From assembly GCA_030159075.1 (NCBI GenBank), contig BROG01000469.1:192501-256500 (forward strand): a stretch of 64,000 nucleotides of DNA. Direction: 5' to 3'. Below the pieces are notes generated by a model that was given only the letters and a program-made list of their open reading frames with translations, searched no databases and was not told the DNA's origin. This stretch comes from Atrina japonica (taxonomy: Eukaryota; Mollusca; Bivalvia; Pterioida; Pinnidae). Shown one piece after another: positions 27,085 to 40,003 of the stretch. Every line of letters begins with the position of its first letter. Positions within the stretch are counted from its first letter, which is position 1. Position numbers and translations under genes: made by a program.

Positions 27085-27215
27085 ATGAAGAAATACCAAT
27101 TGATAATCGAAACTCAAATCCATTAGAACACGACGAATTTGATGTGCGAATGGTCTCAACATGAAGAACAACTGCGAATCCCAAATGGGATAGGACCAGG
27201 TGTCCATAAATTATT
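27085..27215 (-). mobile_element. PLE-B 3' tail fragment
   Basis: Minus-strand match to the 15.5-15.85 kb tails: GGACACCTGGTCCTATCCCA, then GATTCGCAGTTGTTCTTCAT, GTTGAGACC and TTTCGATTATCAATTGGTAT at its end. Confidence 0.8.
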
Positions 27216-27783
27216 CGATAAAGATTTTGTAGAAGTGAAATTTCCTCATATGAAAGTTTGTGTTCTGAAATTTATTGCATCTTCGTAATACAATCTGTAT
27301 AAGTAAATTATTGCCATAATTTTTATTCGTACTGGACAATTTTAGTTTAGAATTGTCTTTTTATTACAATATATTTCTCTAGCATGACTTTTCATACATG
27401 TTTCATAATATTTTAAACAGAGCAATGTGATTGGAATACATTTTCATCTAAGTACAAACAATTTATATAGAAATATAATGGCAAAAGTTTCAATAATCTT
27501 TGAAGTATATATTTCTGTTATTGATGTTTTGTTCATCTATGTTGCACACAAATAGACTTCATTGGAGCAGATATTGCAAACACCGTCAAATATATGCGAC
27601 GTATATGTAGATATATGTTTTATGATCAAACGCATTATTTTACCTCTGTCTGTGTTTTCTTATTACTGTCATCTGTGTTTATATAACACCACACGCAACT
27701 AAGATAATTAATTTTATATCTGTGACTAGTTCCAATACAACTGAAAGTATTTTCTTCATAGGTATAACTTGAATAACTTTCCA
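27216..27783. other. No gene seen
   Basis: AT-rich, no recognised element. Confidence 0.4.
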
Positions 27784-28364
<581 letters not shown>

Positions 28365-28555
28365 CAATAATGATAATAACAATAATAATATATAATAATA
28401 GTAAAAGAAAGTTATTATTACTATTATTATTATTATTTATTTATTTATTTATTTATATTGGGTTTTGAATTTATTGCTATCATCATCAACACAATCACTG
28501 TCTTTGTTGTTGTTATCTGACATGAACTTTAGTACATATATCACACAAAACGACT

Positions 28556-28900
28556 ATATTAAAGAGACATAAACTGTGTTTTTTTTAAACAAATCTTAGT
28601 TTTTGCTAATAACATTGTTTTACAATAACAAAATTCAGGCATAAAAATTCTTAAATTCCTATGTATTTTGTGAAAATTGTTTGAAAACCCAGTTTGGCAA
28701 TAATTCTTTTGAAAATGATTAACCCGACCTTACTGTTTGTATATGCATAATGCACTAGACTTGATCGGATTTTCACAAAAGATATATGATGAATTTCAGA
28801 ATTTTCAAGCCTGTGTATATCGCTTATTTGTTATTTTGCATCAATCTGAGAGGTACAACATGAAATAATGTTTTTGGAAAACACAGTTAATGCCCCTTTG
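28556..28900. mobile_element. Family M MITE, copy 1
   Basis: About 345 bases with terminal inverted repeats: left AAAGAGACATAAACTGTGTT, right (read inward) AAAGGGGCATTAACTGTGTT. The interior shares AATTCTTAAATTCCTATGTA with copies at 46.2 and 58.25 kb (the latter two in inverse orientation). No coding capacity. The duplicated target is not resolved. Confidence 0.6.
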
Positions 28901-29579
28901 AAATGTGATCTTTTTATCTGCAACATATCTTCCTATAGTAATTTTTGCTATATGATACACGATTTTATCCAATGAAGGGTTTAGAAAAATTGTGGCTTTT
29001 ACTCATCCGTTTTATCTCCTTTTAAACGTCAAAATTCTTCCAAAACTCAAATAACAAGTAGAACTTGAAATTAGTGGAAAAAGGTACTTACCGCTTGCAG
29101 TCCATAAAAATTCAAAATATCTTTTTTAAGATTAAGTGTCCTATAAAACGCCTATTCTGAATCACTGCCTATACTAAATGAAACGAAATCAACTAATTGC
29201 CTCATTTATAACCAATTATCACAGGTTTAAAATTTTGATGTATTCCCAAGATAAATTAACCGTCTTTTTTCCTATTTTGATGTTTTAACATCGTACCAAT
29301 CACTTTTCAATGACGAATTGCCTTTTCTTTAAAGTTCATAATTGACGATTATGTGCTACTAATTTTATTTCATTTTCACTATTCAATCAATTTTGTTTAT
29401 TGAAACTGATATCCGTGTTCTTTAAATTGCAAGCTAATTTTAAGTACATAATATTGAACGAAATGTTTTTGAGATTAATTTGTTCCTTAAGACTGAGGCT
29501 AATTTTAAGTTCAAAATTAATGTAAAAAATATTTTTATACCTGAAGCTTGAGTCGTTATGTTAACAGTAGGCCTGTATG

Positions 29580-30180
29580 ATAAGCCCAAATCGCATTAAA
29601 GAGTTAATTAAAAAATACATAGTTTATCTGGGTTTGAACTATAAAAATAGTTTATCTGCAGTTAAACTTAGTTCTGTCTCATTAACTGGGGAATATTATA
29701 TTTAACTGAGAGAAAAATATGGTAAACTACGAAAAAATCTTCAAAATGTTATCAAACCTAGTTCAGCAAATGAAAATAGATTTATATGGGTTTATCCGTG
29801 CAAAAATCACATTACTGAGTACTGATTGGTTAATTTCGAATAATTTCGATTTTACTTTATAGAAGAAGTAGACGACATTCACGCAATAAAATTGGCCTTA
29901 CTTGGGCGCATTGATTTTCATCGAGATAGTTGAAATAGGTTTAATTACACCGGAATCATACAATAGGTTAAACTGAAATATTTTCAATTGAACATTTCTT
30001 TCTCGATTAAACCACGTTTTTCGCCAGTGAGTTCCTAGTATTTCATGAAATTTACAATTACTGGAGAATGAAAAAATAATAATGTATAACCAAGAGAAAC
30101 TAGACTAATCTAAAATAAAACTGGGTTTATTTGAAAAGAAAACTAAATTAAGAGGAAGAAAAACACCTGGTCACGTGACC
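29580..30180. repeat. Family F element
   Basis: Contains AAGCCCAAATCGCATTAAAG (inverse of a block at 20.13 kb), repeated TTAAACTTAG, GAGAAA.A..GGT and GTTTATC pieces, and CTCGATTAAACCACGTTTTTC near 30003. Low-complexity, mirror-like composition. Confidence 0.45.
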
Positions 30181-30182
30181 AG
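30167..30182. promoter_or_regulatory. 16-bp palindrome with GTCACGTGAC E-box
   Basis: CTGGTCACGTGACCAG is a perfect palindrome centred on CACGTG. GTCACGTGAC is the known preferred site of USF and TFEB/MITF-type bHLH factors. No gene lies nearby, so function is unsupported. Confidence 0.35.
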
Positions 30183-30890
30183 AATGTCAATATAGTAATA
30201 TAAAATGGAACTGATGTTGGCAATCTAAACAAAAATTTGGGGTCAGCTATAAAACACAGCTTCACATTGTCTGGCATCTTTTGTCCCTCTGTCATTTTCT
30301 CTGGGTAGTCACATAATTTGTCATTACTTTCTTTTTGTATATAATACTTTTGTGAAACATACAGGAAAGGTTCATTGTGATGAGGTTCATTATGATTGCA
30401 CAGTCATATTCAAGGTCAAATGGTTTCCTTTTGAAGAATTTTTTTTTGTATACCGCAGGGTACCATTCTTCCCCTTAATGTGATAAAAACGAACTTTAAC
30501 TCATGTGTCAAAACTCTGACGTCATGATTTTAGATATCTCTGAACTGTACCAACAGTCCCATGTTTTATATCATTCCTTAAATCAGTGTTACATCAGGTT
30601 TTATTATATACTTAATAAATATAATCGTTTCTCAGACTTGCCAATCTTGAAAATTTTTCATGGAGGAGATTTTTCAAACCTCATGGGGGTTCTGAATTTT
30701 AGTAAGAATTAATAGGAAAACCTAAATTTTTCATGGGAGATATGCATTTTTATTGAATAAATTATCAAAATTGTACATAAAAATAGGGAGTTTCCCTATT
30801 TATGGGGCAGACTTTGGAAGTATGGTTTCTATTGACTAAATTTATTACACGTGACTAGTTCACACAGATTATGTACACCGGTTTTCTATG

Positions 30891-31160
30891 CTATATAGTT
30901 TTTTTGAAAATAAAACACAAGGGAATCCCCTCTAGCTCCAACACAAAAGTCCATAATAATTTATTGTACAATATCATAGTATACATTTGATGGACAAGGT
31001 CATTACTTTTATGTTGGGGCCAGGTCATATCAACACCTTTAAAAATGGTATTGAATGTTCCTTCGCCAAGCATTCGACATACGAAGTGAGAATCACAGTC
31101 TTTGGAATGAATGAGACTTAAAACCGAGTTCCCGGTTGTGGCACGTGAATTAACCGTCAC
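30891..31160 (-). other. Unrecognised 89-codon frame
   Basis: The translation is not low-complexity (LSLIHSKDCDSHFVC, TFNTIFKGVDMTWPQ). It might be a relic of a coding sequence, but I cannot place it in any family and see no splice sites that frame it well. Confidence 0.15.
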
Positions 31161-31624
31161 TGCAGTCTAAAGCACAAGTCAAAAGTTGGGACATCTCCAT
31201 ACAAGTGAAAAATTCTTGGCAGGATAAAAAACAACACTTAAACAAACAAATCCTTCCATTTAATTGATACATAGACAAAATTACGCATGTTTCCCTCCGT
31301 ATCATCAGACTGCACGCGATCGTTGTAGAGGATGGATTCAGCGACGGTGTATGATGATGATAGAAGCATTTGTGTGTTTTTTTTATTTATTCCATGTCCC
31401 TTATTTATCTATATGTGTTCACAAATGTAAAATTCATGCCGCTTTTAAGAACACCATCAAATATTTTGGATGACATGAATGCTATTTAGAAAAGTAGCTC
31501 CGGCGAAATTTCCGTATCCAACTATGTTCAATACGACGTTACGTATTGCATGGGCGTATTGAACTCCCGTATATCAATTGATCAATACTGAACATGTCAA
31601 TGTCAGTAAACAATTTGTTTTATC

Positions 31625-31790
31625 ACCTGACTGTGGACTCGTGGCGATATGAACGATCGATAAATGGCGCTTGTTCCTCCAAGACACCTGATCCCATTTC
31701 AAGATTTCCCATAGGTTCGTTATATAATTACCATGCCGGCATATTGTCTGATTGAATTGCGTATACTTAGCACTTTGGTATCTGTACTTT
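31625..31790 (+). mobile_element. Diverged PLE-A 3' tail
   Basis: Retains CTGACTGTGGACTCGTGGCG, the TTCCTCC..GACACCTGATCCCA core and the terminal CACTTTGGTATCTGTAC, with many differences in between. An older insertion than those at 2.9 and 45 kb. Confidence 0.65.
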
Positions 31791-32601
31791 TAAATGTGCT
31801 CATATTTACTGAAGCAGAAGTTATTTCTATCAATATTTAGCATGATGGCAGTTATCATCTTTATACTTTCTGCACCAGACGTCAACTTGCCAGATACTGA
31901 AATTAAAGTCAATATAAATTGATATCAAATATTTTCCTATAAATGTAATATTCATCGTCAATCATGCATCGTTTAATTGAAGCAGTTGTGTTGTTGTTGT
32001 TGTTGTTATTTTTTCAAAGCTGTGACTTTGTTATGATGCATATACGATACCAGTCGTGAAACAGACATGACATCATGTAATAGATGCTTATCGCTAAATA
32101 CTAAATCATACGTCATTCTTATTACACTGCACATGAAAAGTACTGAATACTGAATAGTTATTGAATTGATGTATAAGGTCTAAAAGGTTATTTTATCAAA
32201 ATTGTAATATTGACAAACACGTATATGATAATTTTGATATACCAGCTCGAGATTCCCGATATTAGTCATAAGGACTGAAGACTAAGGGAGTCGGATTTAT
32301 CGGATTTAGGCGAAGGAGTCGGTACATGTCTTCGTCCTCTGGATTTTTGCAGGATATGTAATATGAATATCAACACTTTCACGACCCAGATATTGACATG
32401 GATTTTTATACCTCTCTTCCGCCACCGAAATCCAGGTCATAGTGTGTTAGCATATTGCAATACCTTGAAACATCGCAAACTTTATAGTCACAACTTGTCA
32501 ATGTTAGTCATTATCTTCAGGGTTACTGAATCATTTTATTAATTATATGATAAAAGGCAATACCTAAATAGCGGGAGAAAATTGATCGTTGTTACATCGT
32601 A
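31791..32601. other. No gene seen
   Basis: AT-rich DNA with a short (TTG)n near 31990. Confidence 0.4.
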
Positions 32602-34455
32602 ACATTAAATTTGTCGTTAGGAAAACGAAATGTAATGTTAAGTAAACATGTGACCTTCGAGTGAATTATGGGAATTATAGGATAAACAATGTCGTCTTTT
32701 TCAAATCGCAGGAAGATAAATTTCAGAAATCTCGTTTGTGGTGAATTCTGGGGTTTATTTGTGAGCGTTCAATTTTTATACATTTTTTTCATGAAAATCC
32801 TGAATCATGAAGTGCAGTCCCCTGGCTAATGATGTGTTTGTTCCCAAACACCAAAGGGGAAGTTTGGAGATTATGTTTTTCTGAAAGCGTATCAAAAATG
32901 CAATAAAATGAGACATGTTAACACTCTAGGCGTTCGGACGTTTAGGAGTTTTGGCGCAAAAACCATAGAAAAATTGCTGAAAACTAGAAAACCTCAATTA
33001 ATCGTTTTTTTATGGTCTCTGTTTGCAGTGAAATTACTGGTTGTATGGTGGATATCTTAAATAACAATGTTTTGACCTATTTATCAACCATTTATTTACC
33101 AAATTTGGTGTTTTGGGGTAAAAAAATCAATTAAACAGAAATCTGTGAAAAGAGTACTATACTTTAAGCCACTTATAACCCATGTTTTACCAAGGTGTTT
33201 TTTTCGGAGGGTATGTTTTTCAGACAGCCTTTCAAAAATGCTACAAAGTGAGTTTTGGGTAAGAACCATAGAAAATTAACAAAAATCGCTGAAAATTGGA
33301 AATATACAATTACAATTACAGCCCGAGTTCTAATATAACCCATTTTGTATTTTTTATACGCTTTTGGCAATAAATACCCTCAAAATACCCTTTGTTGAAA
33401 CTAGGGTTATTTGTGGTATAAATCTAATATTACTTCACAGATTAATCTTTATATTTGGGCTTAGAACCCCAAACACCACATCTGACACACAATGATTGCT
33501 TAATATACCAATACTCATCAATTAAAATATCTGGTATACCACCATTTCTTGTATTGCAAAAAAGAGAAATGAAGGATTAATCCTGATTTTCCAATTTTCA
33601 GTGATTTTTGCTAATGTTTCGGCCCAAACTCAAATATGGCTAGAGTAATAGCATGTCTCATTTTGTAGGAACTTTGATAAGCTTTCAAAAAAACATACCA
33701 TCGAAACTTACCCCTTGGTAGAAAATGGGGTACATGTATTTAATGGCCTAAAATGAAATGAACTTTTCACAGATTTCTGTTCAAAATTTGGATTACCTTA
33801 AAATACCACATTTGACATACAATGATTGTTTAATAGGCCAATACGTATTATTCCAGATAATTAATCTCATTGCAAAAAAAGCATAATAAATAAATGATTA
33901 TTTGAGATTTTCCAATTTTCATTGATTTTTGTTACGATTTTATGGTTTTACCCCAAACTCTTGCATACTCCAAGGGCCTGAGTGCTAATATGTCTAATTT
34001 TGTAGCATTTGTGGTAAGTTTTGAGATAAGCATACCTCCAAAATCCCATTTGATAAAAACTGCGGTTTTTAGTTGCCTAAAGGCTAGTCATTTTTACATA
34101 GATTTCTATTTAAGAATTAGATGTCTTACCCCAAGACAACAACTACTATCGAAGCAGTTACTTTTACATTTCATTAAGTACAACAAAGTCATGCGGAATT
34201 GTTGTATAACGAATGTGAAGCAAAAACCTTGGGGTGAAGCGAAGCTCGGTCATTGTTCCATCTTACAGTTGCATTAATTTCGTCGAGCGGGGAAGACAAA
34301 AAGTGATTTTCAAAAATAATGATCTTATCCTCGTGTGAATTATGGGAAGAACAATGGCGTCTTCTCCATATTTCGAAAAAGACGTTTTCTTAAATCTCGT
34401 TGATGTTGATTTGTTTTTGTTTGTTCGATTTTTATACATGTTTTCATCATGAGGC
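32602..34455. mobile_element. Palindromic (foldback-like) element inside about 200-bp direct repeats
   Basis: The core is a long imperfect inverted repeat centred near 33455. Each arm has two tandem units of about 340 bases. In the left arm TATGTTTTTCTGAAAG is at about 32872 and TATGTTTTTCAGACAG at about 33212. In the right arm the reverse complements lie at about 33690 and 34030. Outside the core, 32602-32815 and 34270-34455 are direct repeats sharing GTGAATTATGGGAA, AACAATG.CGTCTT, AAATCTCGTT and TTTTTATACAT. No coding frame belongs to it. The class is unknown to me; it could be a foldback element, or a non-autonomous element with LTR-like ends. Confidence 0.6.
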
Positions 34456-35466
34456 AAGGGGTATCATAGTTTTATTTACTAACATGAAAAATAGCTATCA
34501 ATATGTAGTCTAATTCACACTCTCCAATACGAGAACCACTCTATTTTCACTCCGTTTCTGCTTTGACAAGTTTATTTTAGATCATACGAATATTCAATTT
34601 CATAAACTATATTTGTTTTCAATATACATGGATATGCGCCAGTTTCAGGTGGTGTCCCATATTGTTATCCGTGCCATCGACTGACGTCAATGCAATACTC
34701 TTCTACATGCAGTGACACGTGACCTAGATTTTGAATCATCTCTAAAAGACCCGAGCCTTTTCAGTTGATATCATGAGCGTTTTGCGAAAATTTATGAACA
34801 GTCGCAACTATTATAAACTTTTTAATATGAACGAGCACAGGTCCACATAATAGAGAATTTTAATTGGAACACTTTACTTCTAGATCAGCGCAAGCGATTC
34901 AGATATTTTGACATACTTACATTTCTACCCTCTTATCATAAAGTTGTCGTTTCGCCCGCTCATTAAACGTGGTGTCATTGTCTGTGTCCATGCTACCATT
35001 TTAAACAATATGTCTTCTTGTCAATTCTGAACCTGATGTAAGTATGACGTAAATTGCATCTTAAATGCAGTATTAAAGATAGTATGTTTACTATTTTATT
35101 TTCTTGTTCACGTAATTGCCAGATGATTCGAACATTACTAAATCAGCTAAAACGATATAAATAACTTTAAAATATGCAATGTAGTATTTCATTTTATTTT
35201 TATATGTTCATTTTGTATCGCCGTCATTTGAATTCTCAGTCAATTGAATTTGTTATTAACTTTAACGTAACACTGACGCACGTGTTGTTTTAAAATATAT
35301 TATTATATGAAACATATTGTCTTACCGTTTTCCATATTTTAACTACTAAAACATCTATTAACTTCATTTATATTACCAGCATTCGCCCGATTCACGTGAA
35401 GTATAGACCATTATAATTATGCTTTGTTAATCATTATTAGTAAAAACGTCTAACGTATTTTGCAGT
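34456..35466. other. No gene seen
   Basis: AT-rich. A TGACGTCA (34682-34689) and a CACGTG lie close together, with no gene to regulate. Confidence 0.35.
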
Positions 35467-37167
35467 CCACGTACTACTAAAGTCAATAGTCACGTAATAC
35501 TTAAGTGAATATTTGATTTACCACGTACACCTTAAGTCAATTTTTATATATCATGTATTACTAACTCAATAGTTGATAAACCACGTACTGCTAAAGTCAA
35601 TAGTTAATATATCACGTACTGCTAAAGTCAATAGTTAATATATCACGTACTGCTAAAGTCAATAGTTAATTAACCACGTACTGCTAAAGTCAATAGTTAG
35701 TTAACCACGTACTGCTAAAGTCAATAGTTAATATATCACGTACTACTAAAGTCAATAGTTAATATATCACGTACTGCTAAAGTCAATAGTTAGTTAACCA
35801 CGTACTGCTAAAGTCAATAGTTAGTTAACCACGTACTGCTAAAGTCAATAGTTAATATACCACGTACTGCTAAAGTCAATAGTTAATATATCACGTACTG
35901 CTAAAGTCAATAGTTAATATATCACGTACTGCTAAAGTCAATAGTTAATTAACCACGTACTGCTAAAGTCAATAGTTAATATACCACGTACTACTAAAGT
36001 CAATAGTTAATTAACCATGTACTGCTAAAGTCAATAGTTAATAATATCACGTACTGCTAAAGTCAATAGTTAATATATCACGTACTGCTAAAGTCAATAG
36101 TTAATATATCACGTACTGCTAAAGTCAATAGTTAATTAACAACGTACTGCTAAAGTCAATAGTTAATTTACCACGTACTACTAAAGTCAATAGTTAATAT
36201 ACCACGTACTGCTAAAGTCAATAGTTAATTAACCATGTACTGCTAAAGTCAAAAGTTAATATATCACGTACTGCTAAAGTCAATAGTTAATATATCACGT
36301 ACTGCTAAAGTCAATAGTTAATTAACCACGTACTGCTAAAGTCAATAGTTAATATACCACGTACTACTTAAGTCAATAGTTAATATACCACGTACTGCTA
36401 AAGTCAATAGTTAATATACCACGTACTACTAAAGTCAATAGTTAATATACCACGTACTGCTAAAGTCAATAGTTAATATATCACGTACTGCTAAAGTCAA
36501 TAGTTGATTAACCACGTACTACTAAAGTCAATAGTAAATATATCACGTACTACTAAAGTCAATAGTTGATTAACCACGTACTACTAAAGTCAATAGTTAA
36601 TATATCACGTACTGCTAAAGTCAATAGTTGATTAACCACGTACTACTAAAGTCAATCGTTTTTATAACACGTAATACACAAGCCAATAGTTAATATACCA
36701 CGTATTCACAAGTCAATACTTGATACACAATGTACTTTCAAATTCAATTGTTGATACACCACGTACTACTAAGACAACAGTTGATATACCACGTACTACA
36801 CAAGTCAAAAGTTGATACACAACGTACTTTTAAAGTCAATACAGTAAAACCTGCTGTAGCGGCCACCTCTATATAAGGATTACTTGTTTATAAAGACCAG
36901 TTTTTTCAAGTCCCTTCAATGCATACTTCAACTAAAATGTACCTGTGTATAATGGTCACCTGCACATAAAGGTCAATATTTTCTGGTCTCTTGGGTGACC
37001 CCTATATACAGGTTTCACTGTAGATGATATACCACGTACTACTAAAGTCAATAGTTGATATATCATGTATGACTAAAGTCAATAGTTGATGTATCACGTA
37101 CTACTAAAGTCAATATTTGATATACCACGTACTACTAAAGTCAATAGTTGATATATCATGTACTACT
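35467..37167. repeat. 31-bp satellite array, roughly 48 units, split by a MITE
   Basis: The unit is CACGTACTGCTAAAGTCAAT followed by AGTTAATATAT; variants differ in the linker (TTAATATATC, TTAATTAACC, TTAGTTAACC, TTAATATACC, TTGATTAACC) and in TGC versus TAC. The middle is highly homogeneous and both ends are diverged, as expected if unequal exchange homogenises the centre. A 179-bp MITE interrupts it at 36842-37020. Confidence 0.97.
36842..37020. mobile_element. pogo/Tigger-like MITE inserted in the satellite
   Basis: Termini are CAGTAAAACCTG and CAGGTTTCACTG, an inverted repeat of 12 bases with one mismatch. The element is flanked by TA on each side (36840-36841 and 37021-37022). Removing it and one TA restores a normal satellite unit. 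TA duplication and CAGT ends fit the pogo branch of Tc1/mariner. 179 bases, no coding capacity. Confidence 0.85.
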
Positions 37168-37472
37168 AACGTCTGTGTGAAAAAAGTGTGAAACCGTTAG
37201 TATTTATATAAAAAAAAACACTGATTTTTATCAGTTAGACTTTGTTTACAAATTAATGCCAATTTGGAGAAAATAATCTAGTCCTACAAATTAATATGAT
37301 TTTGGCGTGTAGAAGATATTAACGTCTGTGTGAAAAATGTGTGAAACCGTTAGTATTTATATAAAAAAAACACTGATTTTTATCAGTTAGACTTTGTTTA
37401 CAAATTAATGCGAATTTGGAGAAAATAATCTAATCCTACAAATTAATATGATTTTGGCGTGTAGTAGATATT
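37168..37472 (+). repeat. 153-bp tandem duplication
   Basis: 37168-37320 and 37321-37472 are nearly identical, starting AACGTCTGTGTGAAAAA. A third partial match begins near 37935 (GAAAAATGTGTTAAACTGTT). Each copy ends in TATGATTTTGGCGTGTAG, a family F hallmark. Confidence 0.9.
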
Positions 37473-37975
37473 AATGCATTTTATTGAAATCAGTGTACAC
37501 GCCTAAATTCTGAGTTAAGCCTCCTTTGTCTCAGGTATACATAGTTTTCTCAGTTCAACCAAGTTTTCCTCTAGTTAATGTGAGTTTTGAGAAAAACAGG
37601 AATCCTAGGTTCATTTCACAAATATTATTTTGGCATAGCATTTTTAAGTAGCAATAAACAATGTTTAATTTGGATTTTCTCGAATAACACTAAATTTAAC
37701 TAATTTCTGTAATATTGACGAATGTATTTTTTCTCAATTTAAGCTTTTTTTTTTCTCCAGTTAATATATGTTCATGAGAAAAACCAGGTTTAACTGAGAA
37801 AAAATGGGTTTATTGATTATGTACACCGTAATCAAATTTAGGAGTAAACCTTATAGTTTTTTACAAATAAACCAAGATTTTCTCAATTACCTATTTTCCT
37901 CCAGTACATGTTTGGACACTCCATTAAGTTGCCGAAAAATGTGTTAAACTGTTAATATTTATATAAGATTCCCAA
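37473..37975. repeat. Family F element
   Basis: Alternating blocks such as CAGTTCAACCAAGTTTTCCT, GAGAAAAACAGGAATCCTAGG, TTATTTTGGCAT and GAGAAAAACCAGGTTTAACT, in both orientations. Confidence 0.5.
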
Positions 37976-38579
37976 TATTTGTTCCCAAAGTTATCCTAGC
38001 ATTGCGCCATCTTAAACATGAACCCCGGATCCGACACTAATACGCGGATGTTTGTAATTGATCTTTATCGTGAAAGCGTTACGATTGATCTGAGCAAATC
38101 TGCAACCATTTTATCTATAATCTTTATCAAAATATGCTAGTTTTTCCATAGCATATGGTCCACATCACTTTGGCTTTTTTGCTGTTATTCTAGCTTTTTT
38201 ATCTGGAAATAAAGATTGATAACCATTATAGAAATTCAAAATTAGTAATATTTGCTTCAATCGATAAGAAAATATTTCGTTTTTATTTGAAATCACAGTT
38301 TATACAGTAAATTGTGTTTTTGTTTAAGGTTCCACTCAGAATGTACAAATATTGACTGTGTAAAACATTTGAACATTGTTAGTTAAATCAATACTTACCT
38401 CGACTGACCGGGTCTTCATTTTGTGTGATAACAACGCTCACAAATAGTTGTTTTAATACAAGAATACTGGAAATTACTTACTTAAAATAAATTAATTGCA
38501 ATTACTTTCTTGTGATGAAATTAAACTGCAACATGAGAAAATGATGGAATTCAAAGGTACTTCTTGAAAGGCATCATAT
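37976..38579. other. No gene seen
   Basis: AT-rich, nothing recognised. Confidence 0.4.
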
Positions 38580-38670
38580 GAATTTATTTGATCATCATTA
38601 TAATCATCATCATTATCATCAACATCATCAACATCTTCATCATCATCAATAACAACTAGATTTTGTATTA

Positions 38671-38735
<65 letters not shown>

Positions 38736-38753
38736 GTTGTTGTTGTTGTTGTT
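38580..38753. repeat. Compound (ATC)n-(ATT)n-(GTT)n microsatellite
   Basis: Imperfect CAT repeats, then about 60 bases of ATT, then GTT. The minus-strand Asp-rich frame over it is an artefact. Confidence 0.93.
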
Positions 38754-39062
38754 TGTCGTTGTTGTTGCTGCTGTTACCATGTGATATATAGTAACCAAGA
38801 TTGACTGAAATAGTGATTACGACTATTTTCATATTCATTACAAAAAGGTCAAATTATATGCATATAAACAATTTGAAGATTGTATCAAATAATAATACGC
38901 GAATAATGAATGTTATCGATTCGATATTATCATCTTACGAAATTTTACCTTTCGGTTTTCTGTTCCATAATTGCTGACTGTTGATCGACCAATCTCTGTG
39001 TACCTCGGTGTTTTAAATAGACGCGATTGATTGTTTATGTGTACCCTTGAAACCAAGGCAAG

Positions 39063-39352
39063 TAAAAATCTCAGATACCAAAGTATTAATCTTCAGGATG
39101 TCCGGGATATATATACAAATCTGGTAAAACTGGACAAACGCAGATCTTTTGAAATCAAGAGGTGGCATCAGGTGCCATGGGGGAGTAAGCATCCCGTGAC
39201 CTGTCACATCCGCTTGAGTATACAGTCAAATCCAAATGAAATAAGTGAGGAACGAATCCTCGTTACAATTGGTATAGACGTCTTAACAACTATCGAACAG
39301 GCAACTCAACATTTCATTTCGTGAAAAGGAGTAATCGCTAACAAGACTATAC
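39063..39352 (-). mobile_element. PLE-A 3' end, 5'-truncated
   Basis: Minus strand: the last RT codons (NEMLSCLF) lead to TGT TAA where other copies have TGT TGA, then the 3' tail with GCTTACTCCCCCATGGCACC and the terminus ACTTTGGTATCTGAG. Diverged. No microsatellite at its 3' end. Confidence 0.8.
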
Positions 39353-40003
39353 CATGTATTCAGACTCCTTTTTTCTGCTTTGAAGTAGATTTATTACTTC
39401 TGTGTCTTAATTTTCTACTTTTGGTTGGGTTATACTATACGATGCATCATATCAATTCTATCGATGCCAGTTAAAAATTTACAGAGTCATTTCACTTTTT
39501 ACCTTTATATTTATTACCCTCTTGATAATCTTATTTATTTCACAATCATAACATTATTTCTTTTGCTCCATCACTTTTTTACCCTTTCTGTAACTATTTC
39601 CGTCAGATCGTATGTGTACATCATGGAGGATCCAATTTTGTTCTGCCTTTTGTAAGATTAAACTACTGCCACCGTTATCATCGTCCATTTGTTTATCCTG
39701 CTGCCTGTAGAACATCACAAACTAGTTATATAGAAGATCCATTTTCACCTTTTCTGCTTGGAAAATATTTGGACTTTGTAAATTTTACCAATACCCACTA
39801 ATCACTATTTATCACAAATTGTAGGAATAGCATTGCAAAATTTGAAAATACTATTCACAGCCAAGTTTTTTAACTGTTCCAAACGAAATGTTTGATAAAT
39901 TTGCGTTAAGAACATTTATTGTATTATGGTCTCATTAATCATTATGTTAAAGTGAATAATTAGGCTAAATACTGTCCTGTGTATAAATTTATAATAGATC
40001 AGG
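39353..40003. other. No gene seen
   Basis: AT-rich. The 76-codon frame at 39425-39655 is unrecognised. Confidence 0.4.

Noticed and set aside
32602..34455. LTR retrotransposon
   Set aside because: The direct repeats are diverged, lack TG..CA ends and a primer-binding site, and no gag or pol sequence lies between them.
34682..34721. CRE (TGACGTCA) and E-box (CACGTG) near each other as a promoter
   Set aside because: No gene, TATA or leader nearby; short sites of this kind occur by chance in 64 kb.
35467..37167. CRISPR-like regular spacing of repeats
   Set aside because: Units are contiguous with no variable spacers, in a eukaryotic-type repeat context; this is satellite DNA.
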